DNA of 64,000 bases from Halocaridina rubra (Eukaryota; Arthropoda; Malacostraca; Decapoda; Atyidae): contig JAXCGZ010019154.1 in NCBI GenBank assembly GCA_037179515.1, positions 1 to 64,000 on the forward strand. The letters run 5' to 3'. A program made the translations under genes and the position numbers. Shown in pieces: positions 33,429 to 46,524 of the stretch. Below the pieces are notes generated by a model that was not told the origin of the DNA, searched no databases, and saw only the letters and a list, made by a program, of their open reading frames with translations. Positions within the stretch are counted from its first letter, which is position 1, and the number at the start of each line of letters is the position of its first letter.

Positions 33429-34160
33429 TAGGATTTAGACAATGTGCATTTTCATATAAATGGGACGTGGTGGAACTAATTTAAAGCATAAATTGAGGGA
33501 CAACTCTATATATGAATGAAAAAAGTATTAGCATATATCTCTCAAAAAAATAAATAAATAAAAATTAAAAAATTGGACAGAACCACATAAGTAAATATGT
33601 ACTTATTACAATACTTTTCACCCTCCCAAAAAAATCTAATACTGAAAGTATGCTAAGATAAAATTCACATGACCTGCCTCAAACTTTGATACTCATTCTG
33701 AAAAAAAAGTATTAGAGTACTATATTTTTCTATAACTAAGGTTATTTTTCATTCCATCCTATATTTTTGCCACATATAATCCCATAAAAAAAATAAAAAG
33801 GTATGTTACTGGGGCTGGGGAACGGATTAATTGGAATGACATTAATTTCAAAGGGAAAAAAGGTTTCCTGTCACAAACATTTGTATTTGCGAATGGGGTT
33901 AAGGAACAAATTAACTTCGTGACAAGAGGTTCCACTGCACTATACTATACTATATTTCTCCATAAAAAAAATTCTTAGTTATCATCAGTTACTGTTAGTG
34001 TTAATGACATGAATATATAAAAGAATCACGGTCAAAGAATTTTATAGGTTTAAAGTTTACTTTCAAACACCCAACGACTTAATAATCAACATTCTGGTGC
34101 TCAAGCCATAATGTCATCTAGACTTTAATTGTCCATTATCAATTTGTGGATGTAGTGATG
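33429..34160. other. Intron 1 with a second, unrelated transposon terminus
   Basis: Mostly AT-rich intronic DNA. At ~33835-33943 sequence ending GGAACAAATTAACTTCGTGACAAGAGGTTCCACTG resembles a mariner/Tigger-type terminus (reverse complement begins CAGTGGAACCTCTTGTCACG), with an imperfect inverted echo at 33823 (GGAACGGATTAATTGGAATG). Possibly a very small MITE; boundaries unclear. Confidence 0.45.
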
Positions 34161-34164
34161 ACAC

Positions 34165-34700
34165 ATGCACAGTGCAGACTGGATGGATTAGTTGGAGGAA
34201 GCTGTCAGGAGTTCTCTGTGATCGTAGAATCATTGTACAGGTTAATGGGAAGGTTTATAAGAGAGGAATAAGACCAGCAATGATGTATGAAGAAACATGA
34301 CCAGTGAAAAATGTGCACGACAGGAATTGGAGGTGCCAGATATGAAGAAGCTTAGATGGATGTGGAGTAACCAACAGGGATAAGATCAGGAAAGAACGTA
34401 TAAGAGGGATCACGAAAAACATGCAGGAAAAAATACTGCAATGGTATGTTCATGCAATGAGAAGAGATGAGGTATATGTGGGGAAGAAAGTTATGAGAAC
34501 GGAAGTACTGTGCAAGGAAGGAGAAGGAGACGAAGGCTGAAGCAGAGATGGATGCCTAACATTATAGAGGATTTGACAGAAAGGGAGCTGTCTGATGATG
34601 TTGTATATGATTGTGCTAAGTGGAGGCGAGCTGTCAGAAACATCAACCCCAAACAGAAGTGGGATAAGGTGCAGAGAGAGGAGAAGAATATTTAAAAATG
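34165..34700 (+). pseudogene. LINE reverse transcriptase C-terminal relic (fourth family)
   Basis: A decayed plus-strand frame. Readable blocks are WRKLSGVLCDRR, VNGKVYKRGIRPAMMY, GVTNRDKIRKERIRG, QEKILQWYVHAMRRDE and, after a frame change at ~34510, RRRRRLKQRWMPNIIEDLTE, then PKQKWDK. This order is the familiar post-RT region of LINE ORF2 proteins in which an LRW-GHV-RR motif precedes a WR-DD-E-WRR tail. Catalytic motifs are absent. It differs from the three other LINE families in the window. It lies in intron 1 on the antisense strand; an old insertion. Confidence 0.8.
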
Positions 34701-35607
34701 AGAAAATAATATATTTTTTTAATAAAAGGTAAAAATAAATTAAAAAAAACTCAAAAATAATATCAATTACCTGCTTGGGTCCTAACTGGGGTAAACTAAC
34801 CTAAATAAAAAAACTCATGGTTCCCCAGAGCACCCTCTTAATTAATCTCAAGGGATCTATGATACTGTGGTAACATTTATATGTATATTCTTTATATTTT
34901 TCTTCATTCCAAGATTTGATCGTGATCACTAATGTCTTTTATTGTTATTAATTATCACGGTCCAGTTGCACCATGAACGACATTAAAAGCCAGCATCTGA
35001 TAGCACCACGGCTTAGACCTCTATCACCTCACTGAAGTCCGGCTTCGCCTCATTAACCAGCAAAAAAATACTTTTTCCCTAGGGTGAAGTAACCTACCTA
35101 ACTAAAGTCTAATATAATAAAATACGATATATATTCCTTATTGGGATGTGTGAAGTAAACATATACCTAATAAAATATCAGGTTCTTTCACCCCATTTAG
35201 GAAAGGAGTTGCATTTAGATATTTCGACAACTGTCGACACGTTGGGGTGTGAAAATAAACATTTATAGGGTTTGAAGCATCTTCAATATTTTGTACATTC
35301 ATATGCCACACAAAATATGCACAATATATCACATTTTCCCTAGGCCCCAAAAAATCTTGATATTTCCTAAGGAAATTACAATTAAAGGCGTTAACAAAAA
35401 GTCAGAAGTCATGGGAATACCATAATGCTGTTGTTTTATTAAGGGGTGTATATGTAAAAAATCAAACCTGGAGTGGCATGGTAAAATATTTTTGGGTCAC
35501 TGTGTCCATCTCATAAACAATAAATGATAGTCACACCTTTGGCATCTCAATTGAAGCCTTTTTCAAGTACCAAACTTGGGTCTTAATCATTGTCACGGGT
35601 TGCTTAC
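34701..35607. other. Intron 1, proximal part
   Basis: From the end of the LINE relic to the exon 1 donor (GAG|GTAAGC at 35608/35607). AT-rich; no repeat or coding feature recognised. Confidence 0.5.
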
Positions 35608-35811
35608 CTCGAAGTTTCCATCGTCTGCATCCTCCTCTGCAGATGATTTTGCTTTGGCTCTTTCCTTCGTCTCCTTTGTGGTACCGGTAAGGGTATCTTT
35701 CATTGCATCAGGAGCGGGCGGAGGAGAGGTATCATCGACGACTTCTGCCTTAATGTCATCGTCTTCGGGAGGTAGAACTATTTTGACGGACTGTTTTGAG
35801 CGTCTTTTCAT
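35608..35811 (-). CDS. First coding exon of chromodomain protein (exon 1)
   Basis: A 68-codon minus-strand exon. The chosen start is ATG 35811 (MKRRSKQSVKIVLPPEDDD); an in-frame upstream ATG at 35949 is possible, but the intervening ~46 codons are hydrophobic/Cys-rich and less protein-like, so they are taken as 5' UTR. The sequence is basic at the N-terminus, like a nuclear localisation signal (KRRSK), then acidic and Pro-rich (SPPPAPD), then Lys/Ala/Glu-rich, ending DADDGNFE. The NFE forms the first beta-strand edge and cage aromatic of the chromodomain continued in exon 2. Donor GAG|GTAAGC is strong, phase 0. Disordered charged tails before a chromodomain are usual in HP1/CDY/MPP8-type proteins. 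The promoter lies to the right; a SINE-like 3' end sits ~200 bp upstream of the ATG. Confidence 0.82.
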
Positions 35812-36014
35812 CGCGGGTACCAAAGATGGAATTGAACCACACACGTCTAATGAAGAGTACCTTTCCGTCAACCAAACACAATCAGTAACACACTCATTCA
35901 GCGTCTGCCGAGGAGCGATTTCAGCAAACAATCTGATCAGTGTTGCCAACTTGCTATTTCAACTTAAAAAAGACGCTTCAAACAGCGCCTAAACACGCCA
36001 AATTGGATAGATTT

Positions 36015-36110
36015 TGTTTTTTGTTTTTTTTTTATGATTGTGACACCAGGACGGGCCAAAAAAAAAAAATTCATAAAATAAAACAGCCCTCATCGGGCCT
36101 GGGCACGAAG
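36015..36110 (-). mobile_element. SINE/LINE 3'-end fragment S4 near the gene's 5' end
   Basis: On the minus strand: CGTGCCCAGGCCCGATGAGG, GCTGTTTTATTTTATGAATT, T12, GGCCCGTCCTGGTGTCACAA, TC, then A-rich. It combines features of the family B LINE 3' UTR (GTGCCCGGGCC, GATGAGGGC) and of S1-S3 (TGTTTTATTTTAT, GTCCTGGTGTCACAATC), so it looks like an intermediate between them. It lies ~200 bp upstream of the chromodomain gene start codon, in the same orientation. Confidence 0.65.
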
Positions 36111-36269
36111 AAAAAATAAAATACTTTACCTAATTTTTATGTCATTTTTCCTCACAGTAAAGAATTCTATGCTCGTGACATCCCGTTCAAAGGCCGGTAC
36201 ATTGTTTGCTCACTAAGACTAATCATGTATAGCGTTAAGATTATGAATGCATTTACCATTTACTGTTTC

Positions 36270-37560
36270 CTCACTTAGCGAATTCCAATTATCGGAGCTC
36301 ATGAAGAATTGCCAATGACTTTTATTAGGTCCTTCTTCTTCGGTTAGCTTAGGTTATTTTTTAACAATTTGTTTATATAATTTTAAATTTTGTGTAAAGG
36401 CATGTACCAGATCTTTATGAGGTTCCCAATTATCAACTATTCTCACACTTACAAACTGCAAGGAAACTTTCCTACGATGCTTCAGACTATATAATCTCTA
36501 GTTCTAGAGCTATTCATATCAAAATATCGCTTCCTACCCTCTCCGTCAACACCATGAAGAATTTTAAAAACAGGTACCTCATCCCCCCCCTCTTCTTTCT
36601 AGATTTCCTTATAACTGAGATTACTTATCTCTGTCACAGCTTGTAGCATGTATTTGAGCTTCTTCCAGTTTATTTATGTGCTTTTTATGTTCAATTTCCA
36701 GAAGGGTGCATATTATTCAAGCTTAGGCCTCACATAAATCATGTAAATATTTCTGAACATTTATTTGTCTATATATCTGAAAGTCACCGTTATACAGTAT
36801 TTGTTAAGAAGGCACATGCTGCCTTTACTATGCCATTGATGTGCATTTACGGAGAAAAGTCTGCCGTTACATTTACCTCTAGCTCTTCTGCTAACAGATT
36901 TTCGACCTTCATCTCTAGCGATTGAATACTTAATTGCAAGCCTTCTTACACTCTTGCCCATTTTAATTATATGCTGAACTTTTGAGTATCATTAGCCAAT
37001 TGCTGGACCATTCGTGTAGAATATTTGGATATTCTAGAAGTTATCTGCCATTATTTTCGCTTTATACTCTCTTCACAATCGTTGCATTAGCTGTAAGCAT
37101 ATTAAAAATCATATATAGACCCCAGTATGTCATTCACATACATATAATACAGAATTGGCTCTACTACTGCTATCCTTTCCCAAGTCAGACACTGCGTTCT
37201 TGCAATGATCCTCTGTCCCCTTCCTTCTAAGTAAGTTTCTATCCTCTCCAAAATATTTCCACCTGTTATAGGTATTACTTGCAGCTTCTTAATGAGCCCC
37301 CAATGTGGGACTGTATTAAATGCCTTCTGAAAATCAATGAATATGCAATCTGCCCAGCCCAGTCTCTCTTGCCAGATTATTTCAACGTCATATCTAATTG
37401 CTATATAATCCCAAGTAAGTTAGTCACCCATTTTGAAGGCGTTGCCTTCACTTTTTTCTATTGGTTTTCACCTTTCTCTTTTATGAAAACAGTTGACGTA
37501 ATTCTCACATGTGTGATGAAGGATTCTTTTAAGTACATTATGAGCTAAGTATTGAAGGAG
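36270..37560 (-). pseudogene. Ancient decayed copy of the CR1-like LINE (family A)
   Basis: Although no long frame survives, the minus strand aligns by eye to the family A LINE over ~1.3 kb in the same order: GCGAATTCCAATTATC near 36278, CTATAATCTCTAGTTCTAG near 36490, a TGTAGCATGTATTTGAGCTT region, AATGCCTTCTGAAAATCAAT with GAATATGCAATCTGCCCAGC near 37320-37360 (the FLDFQKAF region). Divergence and indels are far greater than in the array starting at 39 kb, so this is an older, independent insertion. Confidence 0.75.
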
Positions 37561-39074
37561 TGATAGAAATATGCGGTGATGCATTTACTCCGAGCAAGAT
37601 GATCAGCAACGGCCGAGGTATAACAATAAAGCAGGAAATATATTCCTTTTCATAAAGTTTTTAGCTGGCTTAAGCTCAAAATCAGGCTTGGAAATTTTTT
37701 TAGAATAATAAACTAAGACATTTGCTACATTTATTTGAAATAAAAACGTTAAAGATCACAAGCGATAAATATCTAATAAATAAGTGTTACAATGGATGAA
37801 AAAGCTCTGGATTTAGCGTGAAACAGGCTGCGGGTGGCAACTCTGAGTCGTTCACCACTGCTTCGGAGGCGTCCTTTTGCATTGCACGATATATTAGATG
37901 CCAAATCGCTTGATTCTTGACATTATTTTTGTGGATTGTAGTGCATAGAAATCTCTAAGTAAATAAATCCTTATCAGTATAATTTACTGGGATCATTGGG
38001 ATAGGGCAATTTAGGAATTCAGCGTAATATGCCAGTTCATGGACGTTAACTGCAACGAAGTTTAAAATTGGCATATGTTTCTATTTACTAATATACAAGA
38101 GACAAATCCTTCTTAGAAGGGGGGGGGGGCTAAGTCAAAGCAAACTATTCTGACTCTATGCTGGAGAATATACAGAGGAGGGACTTCTCAATTCCCTCGC
38201 TTTTCCCCTTTTAGTCGACTTTTACTATACATAGGGGAAAAAAACGGACCAAGTTTTCTTGCCCCTCCTCCCTCAGGGAGAATGGCAATACATTATTATT
38301 TTACTGTTTTATTCAAATGCCAAGAGTTTTAGGTTAAGTTTTACTATAAATATTTAAACTTACTCTTGTTACTGACAGATGTAAAGAGAAGTAACACTTA
38401 GTAAAACAGCGATAATTCGCATACTAAAATAATAGGCTTCAAACTCATTCAGTTCGTCTAACAAATAAAGGGTCAACAATATCGCCCTCATCCCTCCCCC
38501 CCACCCGCAGAGAATATTCATGATTGTGGTTTTTGGATACTACAGAGCTGCTAATTTGAATACACACTGAACAAAACACAAATACTTATTTCAAATTTCA
38601 TTTCAGTTTCTTTAAATATGATGTATTGTTTATGTAATTATAGATTATTTTGGATCAAGGAATTTAATTTTAGGAGTTTTAAAGTAACAATATTGGTAAT
38701 TTTTTTTTTAATATGTGATTTAAAATTGAGAAAGTTTTGCATTTATGATTAGATGTAAATGCATGCATCTTCAATAAACGTTCTGCCAGTTAAATCTGGT
38801 CTTTTTCTGTATTACATATATGTACAGATTTTCAAAATCTTAAGGATTAAAAATTTCACTAAGCCACTCCTAGGTAGACCGATAGATAATAGAAATAGAG
38901 TTTCATAGACCATCGTTTTGTCAAGTTACATACGGCCAGCAAGAGATCCCGGTATAGAGGTGTCAAGAATTTCAAATTGGAAAAGACAACTAATACCTAA
39001 TGATTAGAATCAACCGATTTATAATAAACAAAATGAACACTATTTTTATATGCACTAATATATGTTTATGAATG
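37561..39074. other. Intergenic DNA, nothing recognised
   Basis: AT-rich, with a G run near 38121 and a C run near 38493. No repeats shared with the rest of the window and no coding features were recognised. It separates the old LINE from the young LINE array. Confidence 0.4.
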
Positions 39075-39075
39075 T

Positions 39076-39695
39076 AATTACCTAACTGTAATTACCTAAT
39101 TGTGTTTACGGGAAAGAGCCCAAAGCTCGTATCTTCCCGTCTCCTGATCGGTTCCATTTTCTACTGAGTGATACTTATCATACCTGTCCTTAAAACTATG
39201 GATTGAGATAGCGTTAACTACCTCCTCGCTTAGCGAATTCCAATTATCAACTACTCTTACACTAAAAAAGAACTTCCTTACATCCTGCAAAGAGGTTTTC
39301 TTACGAAGCTACAAATTATGACCTCTAGTTCTAGTGCCAGCCATATCAAAGGATCGATCCCTATCCGCTTTGTCATACCCATGAAGGAATTTAAAAACCG
39401 TCTCCATATCCCCCCTCAATCTTCTAGCTTCGAGTGATGGTAAGTCTAATTCCCTCAGCCTCTCATCATAACTGAGATTGCGTATTTCTGGCACCAGTTT
39501 CGTGGCATGTCTTTGAACTTTTTCCAGCTTAACTACGTGCTTTTTCAAGTGTGGATTCCAAAAGGGGGCTGCATATTCAAGCTTTGGCCTCACATAGGTT
39601 ACATAGATATTTCTCAACATTTCCTTGTCCATGTGCCTGAAGGCTACACTTATATTTGCTAAGAAAGCACATGCTGCCTTACTATACCATTTATA
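39076..39695 (-). mobile_element. CR1-like LINE family A, copy a (5'-truncated)
   Basis: First copy of the array. The left edge carries the family 3' tail (TAATTACCTAACTGTAATTACCTAATTGTG) and 3' UTR (TTTACGGGAAAGAGCCCAAA). Minus-strand coding covers only the C-terminus of ORF2: AFRHMDKEMLRNIYVTYVRP, EYAAPFWNPHLKKH, KVQRHATKLVPEIRN and SLEARRLRGDMETVFKFLHG. A stop in the C-terminal region near 39309 separates it from the last 64 codons. It is truncated just upstream of the AFRHMD block. Confidence 0.92.
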
Positions 39696-40014
39696 TATAT
39701 GTATATTTATGTGAATATTTATAATGTTTTTTTTCATGCTATTGTTAATGACATTTTAAAGATTTTGTCACTCTTACATTGATTACGGGTAAAATTACTT
39801 TTGGATTAGACCTGTTTTACTATTTTAAATTTTCACTTCATTCAGGCCTCCAGAGTCCTTTTTGTTTTTACTCCCTCTGTCATTGTTACCTTATACATTC
39901 ACTTGTGCTTGAGAAGGGGTCCTGTAAGGACCCGAAATATAGCATTATATTTTGTGTGTGTTGTTTCATTGATGGGTTTCCTTACCATTTAGTGCTGTAT
40001 GCTAACAGGTTGTG

Positions 40015-41965
<1,951 letters not shown>

Positions 41966-42479
41966 ACTTACCTAATTGTACTTACCTAATTGTGTTTACG
42001 GGAAAGAGCCCAAAGCTCGTATCTTCCCGTCTCCTGATAGGTTCCATTTTATACTTAGTGATACTTATCCTACCTGTCCTTAAAACCATGGATTGAGGAA
42101 GCATTAACTACCTCCTCGCTTAGCGAATTCCAATTATACATTACTCTTACACTGAATAAGTATTTCCTTACATCCTGCAAAGAAGTTTTCTTACAAAGCT
42201 TCAAACTATGACCTCTAGTTCTAGAGCCAACCATATCAAAATATAGATCCCTATCCACTCTTTCATAACCATGAAGGAATTTAAAGACTGTCACCATATC
42301 ACCCCTCAATCTTATAGCTTCGAGTGATGGTAAGTCTAATTCCCTCAGGCTCTCATCATAATTGAGATTGCGTATTTCTGGCACCAGTTTCGTGGCATGT
42401 CTTTGAACTTTTTCAAGCTTAGCTATGTGTTTTTTCAAGTGCGGATTCCCAAAGGGGACTGCATATTCTAGTTTTGGCG
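41966..42479 (-). mobile_element. CR1-like LINE family A, copy c (short, 5'-truncated)
   Basis: Starts with the same tail subtype as copy b (TACTTACCTAATTGTACTTA) and covers only the last ~125 codons: KKHIAKLEKVQRHATKLVPE, RGDMVTVFKFLHGYERVDRD and KTSLQDVRKYLFSVRVMYNW. The frame is nearly intact. The 5' truncation is at ~42479, directly against the tail of copy d. Confidence 0.92.
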
Positions 42480-42572
42480 TGGTAATTACCTAATTGTAAT
42501 TACCTAATTGTGTTTACGGGAAAGAACCCAAAGCTCGTATCTTCCTGTCTCCTGATCGGTTCCATTTTATAC

Positions 42573-45450
42573 TTAGTGATAATTATCGTACCTGTCCTTA
42601 AAAATATGGATTGAGATAGCATTAACTACCTCCTCGCTTAGCGACTTCCAATTATCAACTACTCTTACACTGAAAAAGTATTTCCTTACATTCTGCAAAG
42701 AAGTTTTCTTACGAAGCTTCAACCTATGACCTCTAGTTCTAGAGCCAGCCATATCAAAATATCGATCCCTATCCACTCTATCATAACCATGAAGGAATTT
42801 AAAGACTGTCACCATACCCCCCTCAATCTTCTAGCTTCGAGTGATGGTCAGTCTAATTCCCTCAGCCGCTCATCATAACTGAGATTGTGTATTTCTAGCA
42901 CCAGTTTCGTGGCATGTCTTTGAACTTTTTCAAGCTTAGGTATGTGCTTTTTCAAGTGCGGATTCCAAAAGGGGGCTGCATAATCGAGTTTTGGCCTCAC
43001 ATAGGTTACATAAATATTTCTGAACATTTCCTTGACCATGTGCATGAAGGCTACCCTTATAATTGATAAGAATGCATATGCTGCCCTTACTATGCCATTT
43101 ATATGTATTTCTGGAGACAAATCTGCCAGTATGTTTACTCCTAGATCTCTCTCATTTTCTGTCTCTTGAAGTTGTACTCCAGCCACCGAGTAGCCAAGTT
43201 GGGCCTTCTTGCACTTGTACCCATTCGCATTACCTTACATTTTAAAGTACTGAATTTCAGTAACCACTTTTCTGACCACTCATGCAGACTATTTAGATCT
43301 TCCTGAAGTTCTCTACCATTGTTCTCGTTTTTTACTTTCTTCACAATCTTTGCATCATCTGCAAACATATTCATGAATGAATTTAGAGACACTGGTAGGT
43401 GATTTACATATACAAGGAACAAAAATGGCCCTATAACTGAACCCTGTGGAACTCCACTACTAACTCTTCTCCATTCAGACACTGAATGTCTTACTCTAAC
43501 CCTCTGTTCCCTTTCTTCTAAGTAAGTTTTTATCCATTCCAAGACATTTCCATCTATTCTAGCCATTGCTTGCAGCTTCCTAATAAGTCTCCCATGTGGA
43601 ACAGTGTCAAACGCTTTTTGGAAGTCTAGGAATATGCAATCTGCCCAGACCTCTCTTTCCTGTAAGATTTGGCTTACCTCATCATAAAATTCTAATAAGT
43701 TTGTTACTGTTGATCTACCTTCTCTGAAGCCATGTTGCCTCTCTGACAAAAAGTTGAAGGATTCCAAGTGAAGAGAGATATGTTTCCTTTGTAGTTTCTC
43801 CATAACTTTGCAAACTATGCTGGTCAAGGAAACTGGTCTATAGTTTAGAGCCGTATCCCTCCTTCCCTTTTTGAAGATAGGTATCACTTCTGCTTGCTTC
43901 CAGCATCTTGGAATCTCCCCTGACTCCATTGACTTTTTAAATATGATACCCAGTGCCACTGATATTGAGTTTGCGCATTTTTTAAGTGCATGAGGGGATA
44001 TGTCATCAGGACCTGTAGCTTTATGAACATCTAAATCCATCAGCGCTTTGCATACCTCTGTGGCTGTAAGGTTGATGTTCTCTAATACCGTCCCTTGAGC
44101 TTCTATCTCTGCAATCTGAGGGGGTGGGGTATTTTCTACTGTAAATACTGACTGAAATTCCTTGTTCAATTCTTAGCAGATATCTTCATTCATCTCAGTG
44201 ATGCTTCCATCCTCTCTCTTTAGCCGTAAAACCTGTTCTTTTACCTTCAGTTTTCCTCCGATAAAGCTGTGGAAAAGTTTGGGATTTTCTTTAGCCCTCC
44301 TGGTGATGTCCCTCTCATAATCTCTCTCTGCCTCTCTCCTTTTACTTAGGTAGTCATTTCTTGCTCTTTTGTAGGTTTGCCAGGCATTTAGGTTTTTTCT
44401 TCTCCTATTCATATTCCAGCATTTGTCTCTCCACTCCTTAGCTCTTTTACACTCATTATCGAACCATTTCTCTCTTGCATGAATTACACCTACTTTGGTG
44501 ACAGGTATGCAGCAATCTACTATCTTCCCATATTTCTCACAAATGATGTCATACATTTCTTGTACAGATTTGTTGTAAAATAAGATTCTCCAGTCAATAA
44601 CTGCAAAAAGCTCATTCATTTTGATGCAATCTCCTTTCGGATAGTTCCTCCTCATGTCCTCAGTGCCCCTACTCTCAGGCAGAATATCTTCAATGATATA
44701 CTCCATCAACAACACACAGTGGTCACTCTTTCCAATTGGTGGTTCATACTCAATTTTTTCAATATCCAACACATTATCTGTAAATACTAGATCAAATAGT
44801 GATGGCTCATCCCCACCCCTGGCCCTCGTTGGTTCCATTACATGTTGGTGTAGGAAATTCCCTTGTACGCAGTCTAGGAATCTTGCCCCGAATGAGTCCT
44901 CACAACTGTGTGGATCAAGATTTATCCAATCTATATCTTTATGATCAAAATCTCCCATAATCAAAATCCTACATTTTCTCTCCCGTGCCATGTTAACAAC
45001 TGAGTTTATGACTTCAATAGTACTTATATGAGTTTCCTCATAAACTTCTAGCCTATGCTGGTTCCTTGGTGGGTTATATACAACAGTTATTATAATGCTC
45101 TCTGACCCAGTATTTATGCGAGCAACTTTCTATAGCCAAGTTTATTTTTTCAACTTGAATCCTTTCACTTATGAGCAGTGCTATCCCTCCACCAGTCCTC
45201 TCAGATCTTTCAACCTTTAATATTCTGAAGCCCTTAGGAAAAACTGTGACACTGTTTATGTCCTCACTCAACTTAGTCTCTGTAATTGCTACTATATCTG
45301 CCTTACTGTTGTGAATCCTATCTTTTAATTCTACTGCCTTTCCAGCTAATCCATCAGCATTTGTGTATAACAATCTTAATGAGGCTCCATCCCCTGATCT
45401 TCTGTCATTATCTTCTTTATCTCCCCTTTGTCTGGAAGAACTCTGAAATT
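42573..45450 (-). pseudogene. LINE ORF2, endonuclease-reverse transcriptase, copy d
   Basis: ORF2 of a CR1-like LINE: an APE-type endonuclease nicks the target and the RT copies the RNA at the nick. Endonuclease motifs in order: LLYTNADGL, AITETKLSED, GGIALLISE, IMGDFDHKDIDW, LFDLVFTDN and GKSDHCVLL. RT motifs: VHKATGPDDISPH, NYRPVSLTSIVCKVMEK, QHGFREGRSTVTNLLEF, FLDFQKAFDTVPH (first Asp), SGVPQGSVIGPFLFLVYVNH and MFADDAKI (catalytic Asp pair). The C-terminus is RTRGHRLKLRKKTSLQNVRK. Damage: a deletion with frameshift near 45127, TAA at ~44175 (expected Lys), a frameshift near 43195 and another near 42830. There is no ATG at the start of the frame; it opens inside the end of ORF1 (see finding on overlap). 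Confidence 0.93.
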
Positions 45451-46472
45451 AAAATTTTTCTACTCTTCTTCATTTCTATTCTCATTTAACCTTTTTGCCT
45501 CTTGCAACAAGTTTTTGATCTTTTCCATCTCTAACTGTGTTCTGTATCGTCTAATGAACACTTATTTGAATTCTTGAAGGTCGTTTAGACTTTTTTTCTC
45601 AACAATATTTCCCTACATGTTTCCCCTCTCTCAAAGGTTACTTTTGTTGGTCTCGGCTTTCCTTCCCTCGAATATTTGCCTAGTTGGTGTATGTTTACAA
45701 TATCCTCAGGACCACAAACTATTCCAAGCTTTCTTATCAGGTTTATAACCCTAGCTTTATTTTCTTCAAGTCTTCCCTGCCATGTTGGCTCCTGGGAATT
45801 GCTTATGCCTGAAATTACCACTGTCTTCTCTTTATCAAGTGCCTGTTTGATGAGTGGGTTTGCCCTTTCCATCACAACGTCTTTCATTTTTTCGATTACT
45901 GTCTCTTTATAGTCAACTGTTTGTATGTTTTCCAGTGCCACCACCTTTACAGCCTCTTTTACTGCCACATTCCCCTTTAGTGCATCAGCAAAGGAAGTTA
46001 TCATGGCATCATTTTCCATATTCAGCTCCTGGAACTCTTTTCTAAACCGTTCAATGTTTTCCTTAATCTTGACATTCCAAGCTGCAATCTCGTCTCTCTC
46101 AGAAGAGAGCAGTGAACTAACATCTAATTCATTTAGGTTGTCATTTAGCTGTTTGTTTTTATCTTCTTGTTTAGAAATTCTAGTTTCTAGTTCACTCTTT
46201 TCCCCTTCCAGCTTCTTTATTCGTTTTTCTAGTTCCTTTCTCTCCTGCCCTTGTGCTTTATTTGCTTCCTCCAAAAATGTTATTTCCTCTCTGAGTGTTT
46301 CATTCTCTTTCATTTCTCTATCCATATTCCGAATGTTATCACCAAGGCTTATAACCATTGCCTCTAAATCTTTGATTTTCTGTTTTAGTCTCCTAATAGC
46401 TACCCCTCCTCCCGACACATGGGTGAGAGAGCTTTGGGACAGAGATGGCCTCATTTTTGTTCTCCCTCTCAC
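45380..46472 (-). pseudogene. LINE ORF1, coiled-coil RNA-binding-type protein, copy d
   Basis: ORF1 of the same LINE, presumed to form the ribonucleoprotein with element RNA. An intact 295-codon frame starts at ATG 46472 (MRGRTKMRPSLSQSSLTHVS). Residues ~28-130 are a heptad-rich coiled coil (LKQKIKDLEAMVISLGDNI, ELEKRIKKLEGEKSELETRI). Residues ~200-295 form a domain with KTVVISGISNSQEPTWQGRL, VCGPEDIVNIHQLGKYSREG and RPTKVTFERGETCREILLRK, the order expected of an RRM-like LINE ORF1 domain. In this copy the frame stops at 45585 (IL-LRKKV stop) through a small shift. The family frame appears to continue ~75 codons (NDLQEF-EVFIRRYRTQ to TEDQG-EPH) to ~45395, overlapping ORF2. Confidence 0.85.
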
Positions 46473-46524
46473 AGAATATAGAAAGAAGAAGAGAAAGAGA
46501 AAAAAAAAGAGAGAAAAACTTTTA

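Larger units (their letters stand above)
42480..46510 (-). mobile_element. CR1-like LINE family A, copy d (near full length)
   Basis: The reference copy for the family: ~4.03 kb. Order on the minus strand: 5' end near 46510 (A/G-rich leader AGAAAGAAGAAGAG), ORF1 (46472-45380), overlapping ORF2 (~45450-42570), 3' UTR with CGATCAGGAGACAGGAAGAT and TTTCCCGTAAACACAATTAG, and a tail of AATTAGGTAATTAC repeats without poly(A). Short tandem tails instead of poly(A) are a hallmark of CR1-type LINEs. Right of 46510 the sequence leaves the family. Confidence 0.92.
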
